Assembly: GCA_946480695.1 (NCBI GenBank)
Contig: CAMLKG010000020.1
Location: 1 to 64,000, forward strand
DNA: 64,000 bases
Source: an uncultured Cellvibrio sp.
GTDB lineage: Bacteria > Pseudomonadota > Gammaproteobacteria > Pseudomonadales > Cellvibrionaceae
Direction of reading: 5' to 3'
Shown: positions 28,671 to 37,448 of the stretch, piece after piece
Layout: each line of letters starts with the position of its first letter
Numbering within the stretch: the stretch's first letter is position 1
Program-made: the position numbers and the translations under genes
Notes under the pieces: generated by a model
The model's input: the letters and a program-made list of their open reading frames with translations, nothing else
Databases searched by the model: none
Told to the model about the DNA's origin: nothing

Positions 28671-29960
28671 ATGGAAAATGGAAACTGGTTTGTGTTGGTT
28701 GGTCTACTCATGCTGGGTCGCGGCTTAACCTCCACGATCCTTGAACGCTCCCCGTTCAGCTCATCCATTGTTTACCTTGCCGTTGGACTGGTTGCAGGTC
28801 CGATGGTATTAAACCTCTTTTATTTCGATCCCATCAAAGAAGCGCCGCTACTCGAAATACTCACAGAGGTCGCGGTATTGATTTCGCTCTTTTCGGCGGG
28901 CATAAAAATGCCGGTGCCCGTTACCCTTGCACAATGGACCAGGCCGGTATTACTCGCGTGGGTATCCATGGCATTAACCGTAGGGTTGGTTGCGGCATTC
29001 ACGCATTATGTATTTAACCTTCCCCCCGGCCTTGCGGTTTTACTCGGCGCAATATTGGCCCCAACAGACCCGGTGCTGGCAACCGATGTGCAATCGCGTC
29101 ACCCCGGCGACAAAGACCATCTACGTTTTAACCTCACCTGTGAAGCGGGCATGAATGACGGAACCGCATTCCCCTTTGTAATGTTGGGTTTAGGTTTACT
29201 CGGTTTACACGACTTGGGTGGAGCAGGCTGGAAATGGATAACCCTGGACGTGTTATGGGCAACCTCATCCGCCGTGGTAATTGGAATCCTCGGCGGCATG
29301 TTACTGGCACGTATCGGATGGCAGTTGCGTGGTACCGAGTTAAAACACGAAATCCTCGATGACCTTGCAGGCCTGGGGCTAATCGCGGTGGTCTACGGAA
29401 TCAGCTTATCGATAAACGCCTGGGGATTTTTAACCGTATTTTTTGCCGGGGTGGCGTTACGTCAAACGGAATTAAAATTAGCCGAACGCCACTCACCCAA
29501 ACCAAGAACAACACAGGAAAACGATGGCGCACAAGAATTTGATCCCAACAATCCTGAGCCGCCCATCATCAGTGTCGAGTCGCTGGTATTTGGCGCGCAC
29601 CTGGAACGGTTATCAGAAATGCTGCTGGTATTCCTGCTCGGCGGCATGCTCTCCCTCCAACTCTTGAACTGGCAAACCCTTGGCCTCGCATTATTTCTCT
29701 TTGTGGCAGCGCGCCCTATTAGTGTCTACCTGAGTTTGGCGGGAACAAACACCACCTGGAAACTGCGAAGTATGATCGGCTGGTTCGGCGTGCGCGGCAT
29801 AGGCTCAATTTATTATCTAATGTATGCAATACAACACGGCGTCGATAAAGCCCACGCGGAACAATTGGTTCAATTCACACTCGTTGTCATAACCCTTTCC
29901 ATCATCGTGCACGGCACAAGTGTTAAACCTATCCTGGAAAAGTTTTGGCAGCGTAGGTGA
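28671..29960 (+). CDS. CPA1-type sodium/proton (cation:proton) antiporter
   Basis: 429-residue inner-membrane antiporter with about 12 hydrophobic segments. Family motifs include GAILAPTDPVLATDVQ (the unwound-helix TDP), then EAGMNDGTAFPF and GWFGVRGIGSIYYLMYA. CPA1/NhaP-type proteins exchange Na+ or K+ for H+ to control pH and salt. ATG 28671 is preferred over the upstream GTG at 28662 because AGGTGG lies at good spacing. It stands alone. Confidence 0.88.
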   Translation: MENGNWFVLVGLLMLGRGLTSTILERSPFSSSIVYLAVGLVAGPMVLNLFYFDPIKEAPLLEILTEVAVLISLFSAGIKMPVPVTLAQWTRPVLLAWVSMALTVGLVAAFTHYVFNLPPGLAVLLGAILAPTDPVLATDVQSRHPGDKDHLRFNLTCEAGMNDGTAFPFVMLGLGLLGLHDLGGAGWKWITLDVLWATSSAVVIGILGGMLLARIGWQLRGTELKHEILDDLAGLGLIAVVYGISLSINAWGFLTVFFAGVALRQTELKLAERHSPKPRTTQENDGAQEFDPNNPEPPIISVESLVFGAHLERLSEMLLVFLLGGMLSLQLLNWQTLGLALFLFVAARPISVYLSLAGTNTTWKLRSMIGWFGVRGIGSIYYLMYAIQHGVDKAHAEQLVQFTLVVITLSIIVHGTSVKPILEKFWQRR

Positions 29961-30037
29961 TGTGCAGGTAGTATTTTCCAACCGGTGAAATTAACAAAAT
30001 AACTCTACATATTGAACAGATATCTTTATTACCTTTG

Positions 30038-30718
30038 TTATTCCAATGAATGACCATCCCTCGCAAAAATTATCTCGGCATGACCAGAATTGTTGACGGC
30101 GAAAGTGGTGGGCCCTTTCCATGTCCTGTGGAAGGACAATTTTTGCATAATATCTTCTGCGGGGCGATTTTGGCCGATGTTAATTTCAAGTTTGCACAAC
30201 GTGCTCCCACAAGTTGCCTGCATTAGTTCAATTCCTGCCAGCTCTTCGTTGGTCTCGACGGCGTTTTCAAGGGCATTGATGGTTTCCTCTGCCCATTGCT
30301 TATCCACAGGTTCTTGCATAAGCCGGGCAGTTAAATTGACTTTCTGCTCCTCGTATTGATTGTATACAGCCTCGTCGGCTGGTATTTCTACGGCGCTTAA
30401 TTCGCCTGGAATCTCATCAGGTTTTTTTTCAGATTCCATTGCCTTGGCGCTTTGGTCTGACTCACGCATTTTTTTCGACAGTAAATCCACTTGCCGCCTC
30501 AAATCCTCCACTTGTGAATCGAGATCAGAAAAATCTTTGTCATAATTATTTTTCTCAGCGGAAGTGTCCACTTTGACGGTATGAGCTTGCTCAGGAAATT
30601 GTTCCTCTCCCGAGAAAGGTTTCTCTTCGGCGATCTTATGGTCTTTAAATAGAAAAATCGAAATGACAAGTGCGATAACAATAACCGGGAGGATTAACGA
30701 TACATTTATCTTTTTCAT
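30038..30718 (-). CDS. Membrane-anchored hypothetical protein with coiled coil
   Basis: 226 residues: one N-terminal membrane segment (LILPVIVIALVISIFLF), a charged linker, a coiled coil (about 63-95, DLDSQVEDLRRQVDLLSKKM) and a C-terminal domain with a TCGSTLCKLEI motif that places two cysteines five apart. This looks like a periplasmic or surface-facing anchored protein. AAGGAG eight bases before the ATG supports the start. No known family. It lies 46 bases after the exported gene at 30765. Confidence 0.6.
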   Translation of the reverse strand: MKKINVSLILPVIVIALVISIFLFKDHKIAEEKPFSGEEQFPEQAHTVKVDTSAEKNNYDKDFSDLDSQVEDLRRQVDLLSKKMRESDQSAKAMESEKKPDEIPGELSAVEIPADEAVYNQYEEQKVNLTARLMQEPVDKQWAEETINALENAVETNEELAGIELMQATCGSTLCKLEINIGQNRPAEDIMQKLSFHRTWKGPTTFAVNNSGHAEIIFARDGHSLE

Positions 30719-30738
30719 AGACTTTTCTCCTTAAAGTT

Positions 30739-30758
30739 CCCTCGGCCGAAGCCGAGGG
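30739..30758 (-). terminator. Stable tetraloop hairpin between two genes
   Basis: CCCTCGGC / GCCGAGGG, an 8-base perfect stem, closes a four-base loop that reads TTCG on the minus strand. It lies just past the stop at 30765 and before the ribosome-binding site of the 30718 gene. There is no T-run, so an mRNA-stabilising or partial-terminator role is likelier than a full terminator. Confidence 0.5.
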
Positions 30759-30764
30759 GTTAGA

Positions 30765-31256
30765 TCATTCGTCAACGGAATAGGAAACAATGTGCGATAG
30801 ATTTCCAGAATATGTCGCAGGAATTGAGCAGCTAAAATAGATATGGCGTTCCGCTGATCCGTGCGCAGTACCCGTGTTCAACACCTGGACATCGTTGCTA
30901 CTACCAGCACTGGTCACTGCTGCACCCCAAGACCCATAGAACGTATCGTAGGTGTTATTCCAATATGCGGTGTTCAATGAGCAGCTCACACCCGCACTAT
31001 AATGGCGATCAAGTACCCTTACCCAGCTGGATTCAATGGCAGTGTTAGTGTCGTTTACTGCGGGTAAATCCACACCCATGGTGGTGGTCGAAGAAGGATT
31101 CCCAATGGTACTAAAATAATAGCTTGGGGTCGCTCCACTAAACTTAACACCCATCGAACCAGGATAAACCTTCTGGTCTGCATTCACCATGCCAGGAAAT
31201 GCGCCGACAGCAAAAGGTAGCAAAATTGATACAGCAATTCGTACAAGCTTTTTCAT
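30765..31256 (-). CDS. Exported hypothetical protein, beta-rich
   Basis: 163 residues from ATG 31256, with AAGGAG four to seven bases upstream. Signal peptide (KKLVRIAVSILLPFAVGAF...). The mature protein is Ser/Thr/Tyr/Asn-rich and beta-like, with two cysteines (VSCSLNTAYW; YFSCSIPATY) that could form a disulfide. It resembles small secreted Ig-like or jelly-roll proteins, but no family was recognised. Confidence 0.55.
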   Translation of the reverse strand: MKKLVRIAVSILLPFAVGAFPGMVNADQKVYPGSMGVKFSGATPSYYFSTIGNPSSTTTMGVDLPAVNDTNTAIESSWVRVLDRHYSAGVSCSLNTAYWNNTYDTFYGSWGAAVTSAGSSNDVQVLNTGTAHGSAERHIYFSCSIPATYSGNLSHIVSYSVDE

Positions 31257-31986
31257 AAAGCACTCCTTACAGTTGTTAATGAATAAAGGCACTGCATTGT
31301 GTCAATCGATTGAAGGTCCTCCTTCGAGCAAAAGACTATTCCTACCGAAAACCATTTACAATCTACGCTTTATACTTACAACGCCAATATTTTGTTTCGC
31401 AAAAACTACCTTTTTGTTTTTAAAGTTTGCAGCTTGGAGCGACGCATTAACGATGATGAATAAAATTAGGAATAAAACGAAGTGCAGTAATTTCAATTAC
31501 TGATGTTATAAGTTTGCTCTGTCGCAAGGAGGTTATATTTCCCTGGAATGATTATTCCAATTGTTCATCGGTGATTGTGTTGTCAACAAAGGTTGAAAAG
31601 GAATGAATTTTTTCGCCAATCCGTTAGCCAGAAGTGCCCAAGCCTTATTGAATTTCCTTGCGTCAAAGGGATGCAGCTATTCCAGTCCCATGATCCCGAC
31701 ATCGCAATTTGGTGAAAAAATTAGCCGGGTTTTATTAGATCAATATTCCTTGGGAATTAATTTCTGCTTTCTTTCTTCCAGAGGGTAATCTTCTAGCTAA
31801 TCGGAAAATGTTTCCGCGTCAGTTGAATGAATTGCTTGGTCACCGCCGGAGATTATCTCTCGCTCATAAGTTTTTGGACGGTATTGGAGAATATTGTTTT
31901 GACTGAATATAAAAGATATGAACAAGGCACAAGGCACAAGGCACAAGCCACGGTTAGGGCCATGGCTATGCTCAATAAAGTTTCGC
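31257..31986. other. Gene-poor AT-rich region
   Basis: No supported gene. A 61-codon open frame at 31603-31788 and one at 31827-32066 lack ribosome-binding sites at proper spacing and family character. A 7-base tandem repeat is listed separately. Confidence 0.5.
31922..31949. repeat. 7-base tandem repeat (ACAAGGC x3-4)
   Basis: ACAAGGC is repeated three times in a row from 31922, followed by a variant ACAAGCC to 31949. It is noncoding and could be a slippage-prone tract. Confidence 0.7.
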
Positions 31987-32415
31987 TCACTGACATGAAA
32001 CGCTTGAAATATCTATATTTTGGGATTCGACATGTTTTATACAAATACATATTTTGCTGTCTATGACTCCAATAACAGCAAAATCGCCCTTTTTAATAGA
32101 GTTAAGTTCCAATTTAGGCAAAACAACCGCAACTGTATTTCCTTTTAAGCCGGTCTCTTGACCCACAACCTTTGCTGTTACGGTAACAGGATCGGGTAAA
32201 TTGCCAGCAAATGATGGAGTCTTCTTAAAACCAAAAATTCCAGATTTGAATTTTTCTATATCTGTAACCTTGACTAAAAGTTTTTGCTCAACTGTACGCT
32301 CAGCTGGCCACTCCCATGTTAAATCAATATCTGGCGGCATGGCGCAGCTTCCTAATAGCAATAGCGCACTAATGCTAATTAACGAGTTAATTGATGGGAT
32401 CATACTTGTCAACAT
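31987..32415 (-). CDS. Hypothetical lipoprotein downstream of the paired module
   Basis: About 142 residues from ATG 32415; the open frame runs back to 32469 inside the previous gene. Lipoprotein signal with lipobox LLLLGSC. The mature part includes WEWPAERTVEQKLLVKVTD and a beta-rich body. An alternative ATG is at 32403. It follows the larger gene of the first module by 34 bases and may be co-transcribed. No family recognised. Confidence 0.55.
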   Translation of the reverse strand: MLTSMIPSINSLISISALLLLGSCAMPPDIDLTWEWPAERTVEQKLLVKVTDIEKFKSGIFGFKKTPSFAGNLPDPVTVTAKVVGQETGLKGNTVAVVLPKLELNSIKKGDFAVIGVIDSKICICIKHVESQNIDISSVSCQ

Positions 32416-32449
32416 TCTTTCGAAGTGAGTGCTGGCTCTATTAGCGACA

Positions 32450-33115
32450 TCAAATATCAAATACTGCAACGTGATGATGGGTTATGAAAGGCTTTTGATC
32501 CGGAGGCTGGGTGTTGTCATTTTTGCTCACTAGATATTGATATTTAGATGGATCAGCCGCGATATCCTTGGCACCACCTTCTGATAATGCGGCATGCAAA
32601 TCGATTTGTGGAATCTTTGGATTTTTATTGTTACTAAAAATATGAAGCCTGAGCGGTCCTTTGTAAGCAAGAATTTTTGCAGCTTCACGTAATGCGTTGC
32701 ATGTGCCTTTATAAAGCGATTTATTGGCTTTTATTAGCGCATCAAGTCCCATTTCATTTTCCTGCTCAGCATTCATGTTTTTAATATAGATATCCTTTAA
32801 GAATAATTCTGGTTTAACTTTGTAATGCTTACAGGCGATGTTGATAGCGGTAACTATGTCGGAAGAATTTGTAGCGTTTGTCCTAAACACCCAAACCTCA
32901 CCATCAATAATGGCGTATTCTTTGTTTTGGTTATTGGCCCTGGATTCACAAGCAGATATATTCACTTCAACATATTTTGCTTTCCAAGTACCAAGGTCAT
33001 CGAATACTGTACGTAATATATATTTTCGGTCAGTTGATTTTAAATTATTGAAAATTAAATCTACATCTACCTTAAACTTACGACCACCCTCGGCCAACGC
33101 AGTTGCTCCGCTCAT
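32450..33115 (-). CDS. Larger protein of the first copy of an unknown two-gene module
   Basis: 221 residues from ATG 33115. GGAGG lies nine bases before it, and the ATG shares its A with the stop of the smaller gene (TAATG), so translation is coupled. It has no signal or membrane segment. It is a clear paralogue of the gene at 34669: both open with M(S/K)GAxxLAE, then FKVDVDLIFNN/YKVACTLILNN, then AIIDGxVWVF and DLHAALSEGGA. Fold and function are unknown. The pair, its duplicate and defence-type neighbours suggest a cargo or defence role, which is inference. Confidence 0.6.
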   Translation of the reverse strand: MSGATALAEGGRKFKVDVDLIFNNLKSTDRKYILRTVFDDLGTWKAKYVEVNISACESRANNQNKEYAIIDGEVWVFRTNATNSSDIVTAINIACKHYKVKPELFLKDIYIKNMNAEQENEMGLDALIKANKSLYKGTCNALREAAKILAYKGPLRLHIFSNNKNPKIPQIDLHAALSEGGAKDIAADPSKYQYLVSKNDNTQPPDQKPFITHHHVAVFDI

Positions 33116-33441
33116 TACCACAATCCTCCATTAGCGGTTATCCATGCTGCCAATTGAGTTTCGTTCGATTCCTTGGATTTTTCTACAGCAGAATTTATTG
33201 CATCTTGTACTTCCGTAGTGTCTGCAATTAAGTGCTTTTTATAAACGGTAGCCTCGATAATTTCAGTATTACCCAAAACAAGCTCTTCACTTGCCTCCAA
33301 TACCAGTAAATGTGCTTGCTGCTCGTTTTGGGCAATTGCTCTCCAATAAGCTATATAAAACTCTGACCCATCGACTTTCACGTAAAAATCATTTGGATTG
33401 GTATGTCTGGATTTTACGATCCATATATCTGTGGCGCTCAT
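33115..33441 (-). CDS. Smaller protein of the first copy of the unknown module
   Basis: 108 residues, preceded by GAGGA six bases before the ATG. No signal peptide. Features seen are IWIVKSRHT near the start, QQAHLLVLEASEELVLGN in the middle and EVQDAINSAVEKSKESN near the end. The last motif resembles YTQEAINKAL in the smaller gene of the second copy. No family recognised. Its TAA overlaps the start of the larger gene, indicating a two-gene operon. Confidence 0.55.
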   Translation of the reverse strand: MSATDIWIVKSRHTNPNDFYVKVDGSEFYIAYWRAIAQNEQQAHLLVLEASEELVLGNTEIIEATVYKKHLIADTTEVQDAINSAVEKSKESNETQLAAWITANGGLW

Positions 33442-33727
33442 GCTAAATCCTCAAATCATTTCCTAAAAAACTAAATCGTGAATTTGGCTCAGATTCGCTG
33501 CCCAACGCCTGGAAAAATATCACAGGGGGCAAAATTTTTTTTAAACAAACTAATGATGAAGCTAGGGTGCAGCTTTATTCAAAACTGTCAACTCGAGGTT
33601 AGGCGAAGTTAAACTTCTGGTCAATATGAATTGTATTTCGTGGCATGAGCAAATGAAGTTTTGTTAAACGGATAGCAATCTTCCGGGACTTATCTCAACC
33701 TAAGCTAACAATTCCAAGCCTGGATAT

Positions 33728-33985
33728 TTAATGCCACTCAGCTTGGGCAATGTTAATTCTCTCTCGTAACCCGGACAATTTCCCTTCCAACACCTCCGCC
33801 CGCTGCTTAACTTGCGTTGCGCACATATGTAAGCCATTCACGCTCCGCCTATCCATCGGCAATTCCGCAATCGCCAATGCCACCACGGCATCGCACAGGA
33901 ATGTGCATTGGCTTTGGAATTCGGTGAATTCGTCATAGAGGGCTAATAACTCATTTGTGAGGTTAAGGTCTGGCGGTGATGGCAT
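33728..33985 (-). CDS. Small helical protein (paralogue of 19457-19786)
   Basis: 85 residues, AGGG seven bases before the ATG. Helical, with LYDEFTEFQSQCTFLCDAV near the start and KQRAEVLEGKLSGLRERIN at the end. It aligns through its whole core with the gene at 19457, sharing QCxxLC and the closing GLR. Only one copy is near the paired module; it lies between the two module copies. Function unknown. Confidence 0.55.
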   Translation of the reverse strand: MPSPPDLNLTNELLALYDEFTEFQSQCTFLCDAVVALAIAELPMDRRSVNGLHMCATQVKQRAEVLEGKLSGLRERINIAQAEWH

Positions 33986-34318
33986 AAAAGATCCCTCTTA
34001 ATTTAAAGGTGGGCGGGCCGGTGTTTGTTGGTTGGTATTTCGATGGTTGCATTAGGGACATGGTAATGCCATGGTTTATTGCAAACAAATCAGTGGGCTA
34101 AAATAGCCAGGATGTTAGCTATTTGGTCTCAATTGAAATTTATGGAAGGGATTTTAGGCGAAGAGGATTTAATGTCGAGAGCATATAATCCTCATTTTTT
34201 TTTAGAAAAGGTAAAAATGGTATTCTTATAAAAGAACATCAAATTTGAGATTAATCACGACGCCTCGGGTACCTTCGATGATAATCTCCATGCATTTCAA
34301 CCAACGGAAAAAAACGAT
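33986..34318. other. Intergenic region between the module copies
   Basis: AT-rich, no assigned gene. Just before the second copy, codons at about 34236-34318 stay open in frame and look coding-like, but an in-frame TAA precedes them and no start is present. Presumably holds the promoter of the plus-strand module. Confidence 0.4.
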
Positions 34319-34666
34319 ATGACTTGGATTATTGAGTTCAGGGGCGATCTTAGCGAGGAGTCACCGCTTAACATGGATGGTTCTCCTTCAATGCGCGCAG
34401 TGAGCCTGGTGCTTGGGAATGATTTGCCAGCCGTTTTAACTAATCTTCTGTCTTACACAAAAGCACGGGGCATTGTTCCAACCACGGTTATTCGATGCGA
34501 GGAACTCGCAAAGTTTACGCCCACCATTGACGACGGCTACACGCAGGAAGCTATCAATAAGGCATTGAAACACGTCAATCCTGATCGGCCAGTGTATTTC
34601 ACCTATGCAATTTCATCGGAAGCTGAGGATGACGATGATGCAGTCTTTATTGGGACAGGGAGTTGA
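34319..34666 (+). CDS. Smaller protein of the second copy of the unknown module
   Basis: 115 residues. TWIIEFRGDLSEESPLN near the start matches IWIVKSRHT in position with the first copy, and TQEAINKALKHV is the shared segment. The tail is acidic (SEAEDDDDAVFIG). No signal peptide or family. It ends two bases before the larger gene. Confidence 0.55.
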   Translation: MTWIIEFRGDLSEESPLNMDGSPSMRAVSLVLGNDLPAVLTNLLSYTKARGIVPTTVIRCEELAKFTPTIDDGYTQEAINKALKHVNPDRPVYFTYAISSEAEDDDDAVFIGTGS

Positions 34667-34668
34667 TT

Positions 34669-35322
34669 ATGAAAGGAGCATTATCACTAGCCGAGTGCAA
34701 GCCGGAGTACAAAGTTGCATGCACGCTAATTTTGAACAATGGACGTGATAAAAAAGATTTTATACTGCGCACCGCCCTTGATTCTGTAGGGGTATGGAAG
34801 TCGAAAAACGCTGATGTACCTATTTCGCCGTTCCAAGGGAAAGTCAATTTAGCCACGAAGGAAGCAGCGATTATCGACGGTGATGTTTGGGTATTCGGCA
34901 TTGACGCTACCAAGGCTCAAGATATTTTTACAGCGGTTAAGATCGGAATGGATTATCACCGCGCACGCGCAACTGACATACTTGGCGATGTTTACGTCAA
35001 GAACTTGAATGTGGAAAACCAGCAGGGTTTCACCAAACATGACCTGGTTATCGAGAATAAAAAATTGTATTCCGGTGTAGTCAAGGCGGTAGTGGACGCC
35101 GCGAAGTTACTGGGTGTCCAAGGCATGATTAACTTCTACGTTATTAGTAGCGATATTAATCACAAAATCCCGAAAGAAGAGCTGCACGCGGCCTTAAAAG
35201 ACGGCGGCGCAGAAAAAGTCGAAACCGACAATATCAAATATAAAATGTGGTCAGGTTCAAATGATGGTGAGTCAGGCTTGTTAATCAAACAAAACCTTCA
35301 CTTAGCCAGTTTGAAAATTTAA
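34669..35322 (+). CDS. Larger protein of the second copy of the unknown module
   Basis: 217 residues from ATG 34669, supported by GGGAG six bases upstream; the frame reaches back to a TTG at 34663. Paralogue of the gene at 32450-33115, with matching AIIDGDVWVFGIDATKAQD and ELHAALKDGGA. Compared with the first copy it lacks the extended C-terminus. No signal or membrane segment. Function unknown. Confidence 0.6.
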   Translation: MKGALSLAECKPEYKVACTLILNNGRDKKDFILRTALDSVGVWKSKNADVPISPFQGKVNLATKEAAIIDGDVWVFGIDATKAQDIFTAVKIGMDYHRARATDILGDVYVKNLNVENQQGFTKHDLVIENKKLYSGVVKAVVDAAKLLGVQGMINFYVISSDINHKIPKEELHAALKDGGAEKVETDNIKYKMWSGSNDGESGLLIKQNLHLASLKI

Positions 35323-35397
35323 TGGATTTGGCAAACATCTGATTTACAGACGTTGACTGATTATAATTTGATGCTTATTTGAATACCTAAGATTTTA

Positions 35398-35424
35398 GGC
35401 CGCTTTCGGCCAAGAGCAGACATA
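35398..35424. repeat. Intergenic hairpin with GGCCG/CGGCC stem and shared core
   Basis: GGCCG-CTTT-CGGCC (35398-35411) is followed by AAGAGCAGACAT. The core recurs at 36171-36199, 39271-39292, about 42899-42925 and 45240-45270, always in gaps between genes. Could be a bidirectional terminator or a mobile small palindromic element. Confidence 0.5.
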
Positions 35425-35465
35425 GGAATAACTAGGTCGCATATTAATCTTGCTATGCAAATCAA

Positions 35466-36098
35466 CTACGACATGGTTGCCGCTGCGCTGGCAGTTTTCT
35501 CAATTTCGCCGATGCAACGAATCAACTCTTTGCCCTTTGTTGTAACGAACCACTTTCCAGACACATCATCTATCAGACCTAAATCTGCTAAATAGACATG
35601 GTGAAAAGATTTTGGATCACGAGATATGCCCAAGGTGTATGCCGAAGCTAAAGCTTTTAGCAATAACTTAGTGATAGAGGAATGCTGAGAATACAACTCA
35701 CTTAATACCATTAAGTCTGGAGCTGTAAGCTTTGAAAACAATCTAGCAATCTCTGGGTGCACACTTCCTTCAGTTAGTTCTCTTGCCGTTACATTCGCCC
35801 AAAGCGACCTCATAAAATCATCGCTTTGGCTGTCTGCGTTTTCTAACACGATATAGATAATTTGTGGTTTTACTACAACATTATTGAAGTTGGATATATT
35901 TGAATTAAATATTTTTTCTGATGCTTCTTCCAAAGTTTTTTTGGCAATTATTTTTTGAACTTCGTTTAAGGTTGAAAATTTATGCTCTATCAATTTTCCA
36001 GCGCCAACGGTAGTTGCTGTAACCGGATAAAGGAGCTTGTTAAGCAAATCAACAGTTGCACACCAAACCTCTTTGGGAACTTCCTTTAGGAACTCCAT
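35466..36098 (-). CDS. Abi-alpha/DUF4393-like protein
   Basis: 210-residue protein resembling the Abi-alpha (DUF4393, PF14337) family, annotated in other genomes as abortive-infection-related. Seen: NPQIIYIVLENADSQSDDF is typical of the central part, SLWANVTARELTEGS gives the conserved LWA motif, and the tail looks like a winged helix (LADLGLIDDVSGKWFVTTKG). Start supported by GGAG five bases ahead. Action is unknown; nuclease and ATPase genes follow nearby, which suits a phage-defence setting. Confidence 0.65.
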   Translation of the reverse strand: MEFLKEVPKEVWCATVDLLNKLLYPVTATTVGAGKLIEHKFSTLNEVQKIIAKKTLEEASEKIFNSNISNFNNVVVKPQIIYIVLENADSQSDDFMRSLWANVTARELTEGSVHPEIARLFSKLTAPDLMVLSELYSQHSSITKLLLKALASAYTLGISRDPKSFHHVYLADLGLIDDVSGKWFVTTKGKELIRCIGEIEKTASAAATMS

Positions 36099-36170
36099 TT
36101 AAACTCCAATCACTATGTAATCAATTGATTGTGATCCTACTGACAGCAAGCAGGACGCTGTTGTTTTAAT

Positions 36171-36199
36171 CAACTTCTTTCGGCCAAGAGCGGAAGTTG
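36171..36199. repeat. Intergenic hairpin CAACTTC / GAAGTTG
   Basis: A 7-base stem surrounds a 15-base loop holding the core TTTCGGCCAAGAGCG. It lies between the Abi-alpha-like gene and the HNH gene and is a second copy of the recurring intergenic element. Confidence 0.55.
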
Positions 36200-36214
36200 G
36201 GCCTGTTCATTTCG

Positions 36215-37294
36215 TTAAAAAATTATGATCAACAATGTAATGACAAACGCAACCACTATCAAGGTTGAACATCCAGAATTGGCATCATTCGAATAACCGC
36301 CCCCGAGCCTCCTCACCTCGCGCCCCATTTTTCTTTCCCAACCGTCAGGAAGCTCGAAAGTTATAGTTTTTTGTATAACCTTTGGATTTTCCTTTGTGCC
36401 GTCATGCTCGGTGTCTATTAAAGACACAACTTCATCAAGGGCATCAGGTATAGATTTAAGCTTTTCAACCTGTGAACTCATGCAATTTTTGAGTAGTCCA
36501 AGGGCTTTTCCTGCTTTTTCTGGAACGATGGAAAAATATAATGCCTCTTCGAACTTGATGACTTCGGCAATATAGTCTCTTATGAGCTCGCATACATGGT
36601 GGATTTCATGAATATCACCAGATTCACCAGACTTTCCAAAACTCAAAGTTAACCTATCCAAGAGCTTTTCAATTGGTGAAGTCATATTGGATGCTTCGTT
36701 TAGTCTTTGACTTATCCAAGCCAATACGTGATCTTCATCTATATGGTTTCTAGCCTTGATATAGAATCCACCCTGCAAATCTTTAATTTGCCGAAAGTGG
36801 GGATCATTGAAGTATCTCATGAGCTCAGCAGCAAGACGCCATTCCCAGCCATCAGGTCTGTCAATTACTATACGCCGAACTATGGGAGGGTAGCTTTTAA
36901 AACTCAAGAGTAATGACTCCTGCTGATCAAGCTGAATCCTACTGGAAGAGTTACCAAGTTCGGATAGCACGAATTTTTCATGTTCCTCTCTCCAGGCAAA
37001 TAATAGATCTATAGTACAACGAACATCATCTGTATCAATGAGCTTATGGCAGTTTCGACAAAGCCATATTCCGTTTGTTATCTCGGATCTTGCCGTGTCT
37101 GTCATTTCGGATAAATATCGCTTCGATTCTGGCCGCGCTCCACGAATATGAGCAGCTTCTCCTATGAGAGTAGATTTATTCGGATCAGAGTTAGGCCCAA
37201 CAGTTGATACTCGGCAATCAGGATTGGAGCATTTGAATGATGCCCGTTTTGCTAAAGTATCAATGGTTGTTTTCTTAAAATCAGGTACAGCCAA
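36215..37294 (-). CDS. HNH-like nuclease with C-terminal membrane anchor
   Basis: 359 residues. The N-terminal HNH domain binds zinc: CSNPDCRVSTVGPN, then IGEAAHIRGARPES, ITNGIWLCRNCHKLID, a Cys4/His arrangement seen in HNH endonucleases. A helical middle (about 130-330) follows, then a C-terminal membrane segment (LIVVAFVITLLIII) that is rare for nucleases and could tether the enzyme to the membrane. The start is a TTG at 37294 (a stop precedes it in frame), so it could be mis-set. Next to the OLD-like gene and the Abi-alpha-like gene. Confidence 0.65.
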   Translation of the reverse strand: MAVPDFKKTTIDTLAKRASFKCSNPDCRVSTVGPNSDPNKSTLIGEAAHIRGARPESKRYLSEMTDTARSEITNGIWLCRNCHKLIDTDDVRCTIDLLFAWREEHEKFVLSELGNSSSRIQLDQQESLLLSFKSYPPIVRRIVIDRPDGWEWRLAAELMRYFNDPHFRQIKDLQGGFYIKARNHIDEDHVLAWISQRLNEASNMTSPIEKLLDRLTLSFGKSGESGDIHEIHHVCELIRDYIAEVIKFEEALYFSIVPEKAGKALGLLKNCMSSQVEKLKSIPDALDEVVSLIDTEHDGTKENPKVIQKTITFELPDGWERKMGREVRRLGGGYSNDANSGCSTLIVVAFVITLLIIIF

Positions 37295-37448
37295 GATTCA
37301 TCATCTCTCTTTTTCTAGGTCGAAGATCAACCATAACTCACTGCGATTTCCACCAAGAACCCACATATAGGTTTATGTAAATTGGGCAGTTAGGCCCAAC
37401 GTTTTAGCAATTATAGTGTTGCTGGGCATGACTGGCCAACATAGGTGC

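Noticed and set aside
31603..32066. Two short plus-strand frames after the exported gene at 30765
   Set aside because: No ribosome-binding site at normal spacing, no family, and the second includes the tandem repeat.
33502..33604. Integron attC site
   Set aside because: GCCCAAC and GTTAGGC ends are present, but the inner L boxes do not pair and no integrase is in the window.
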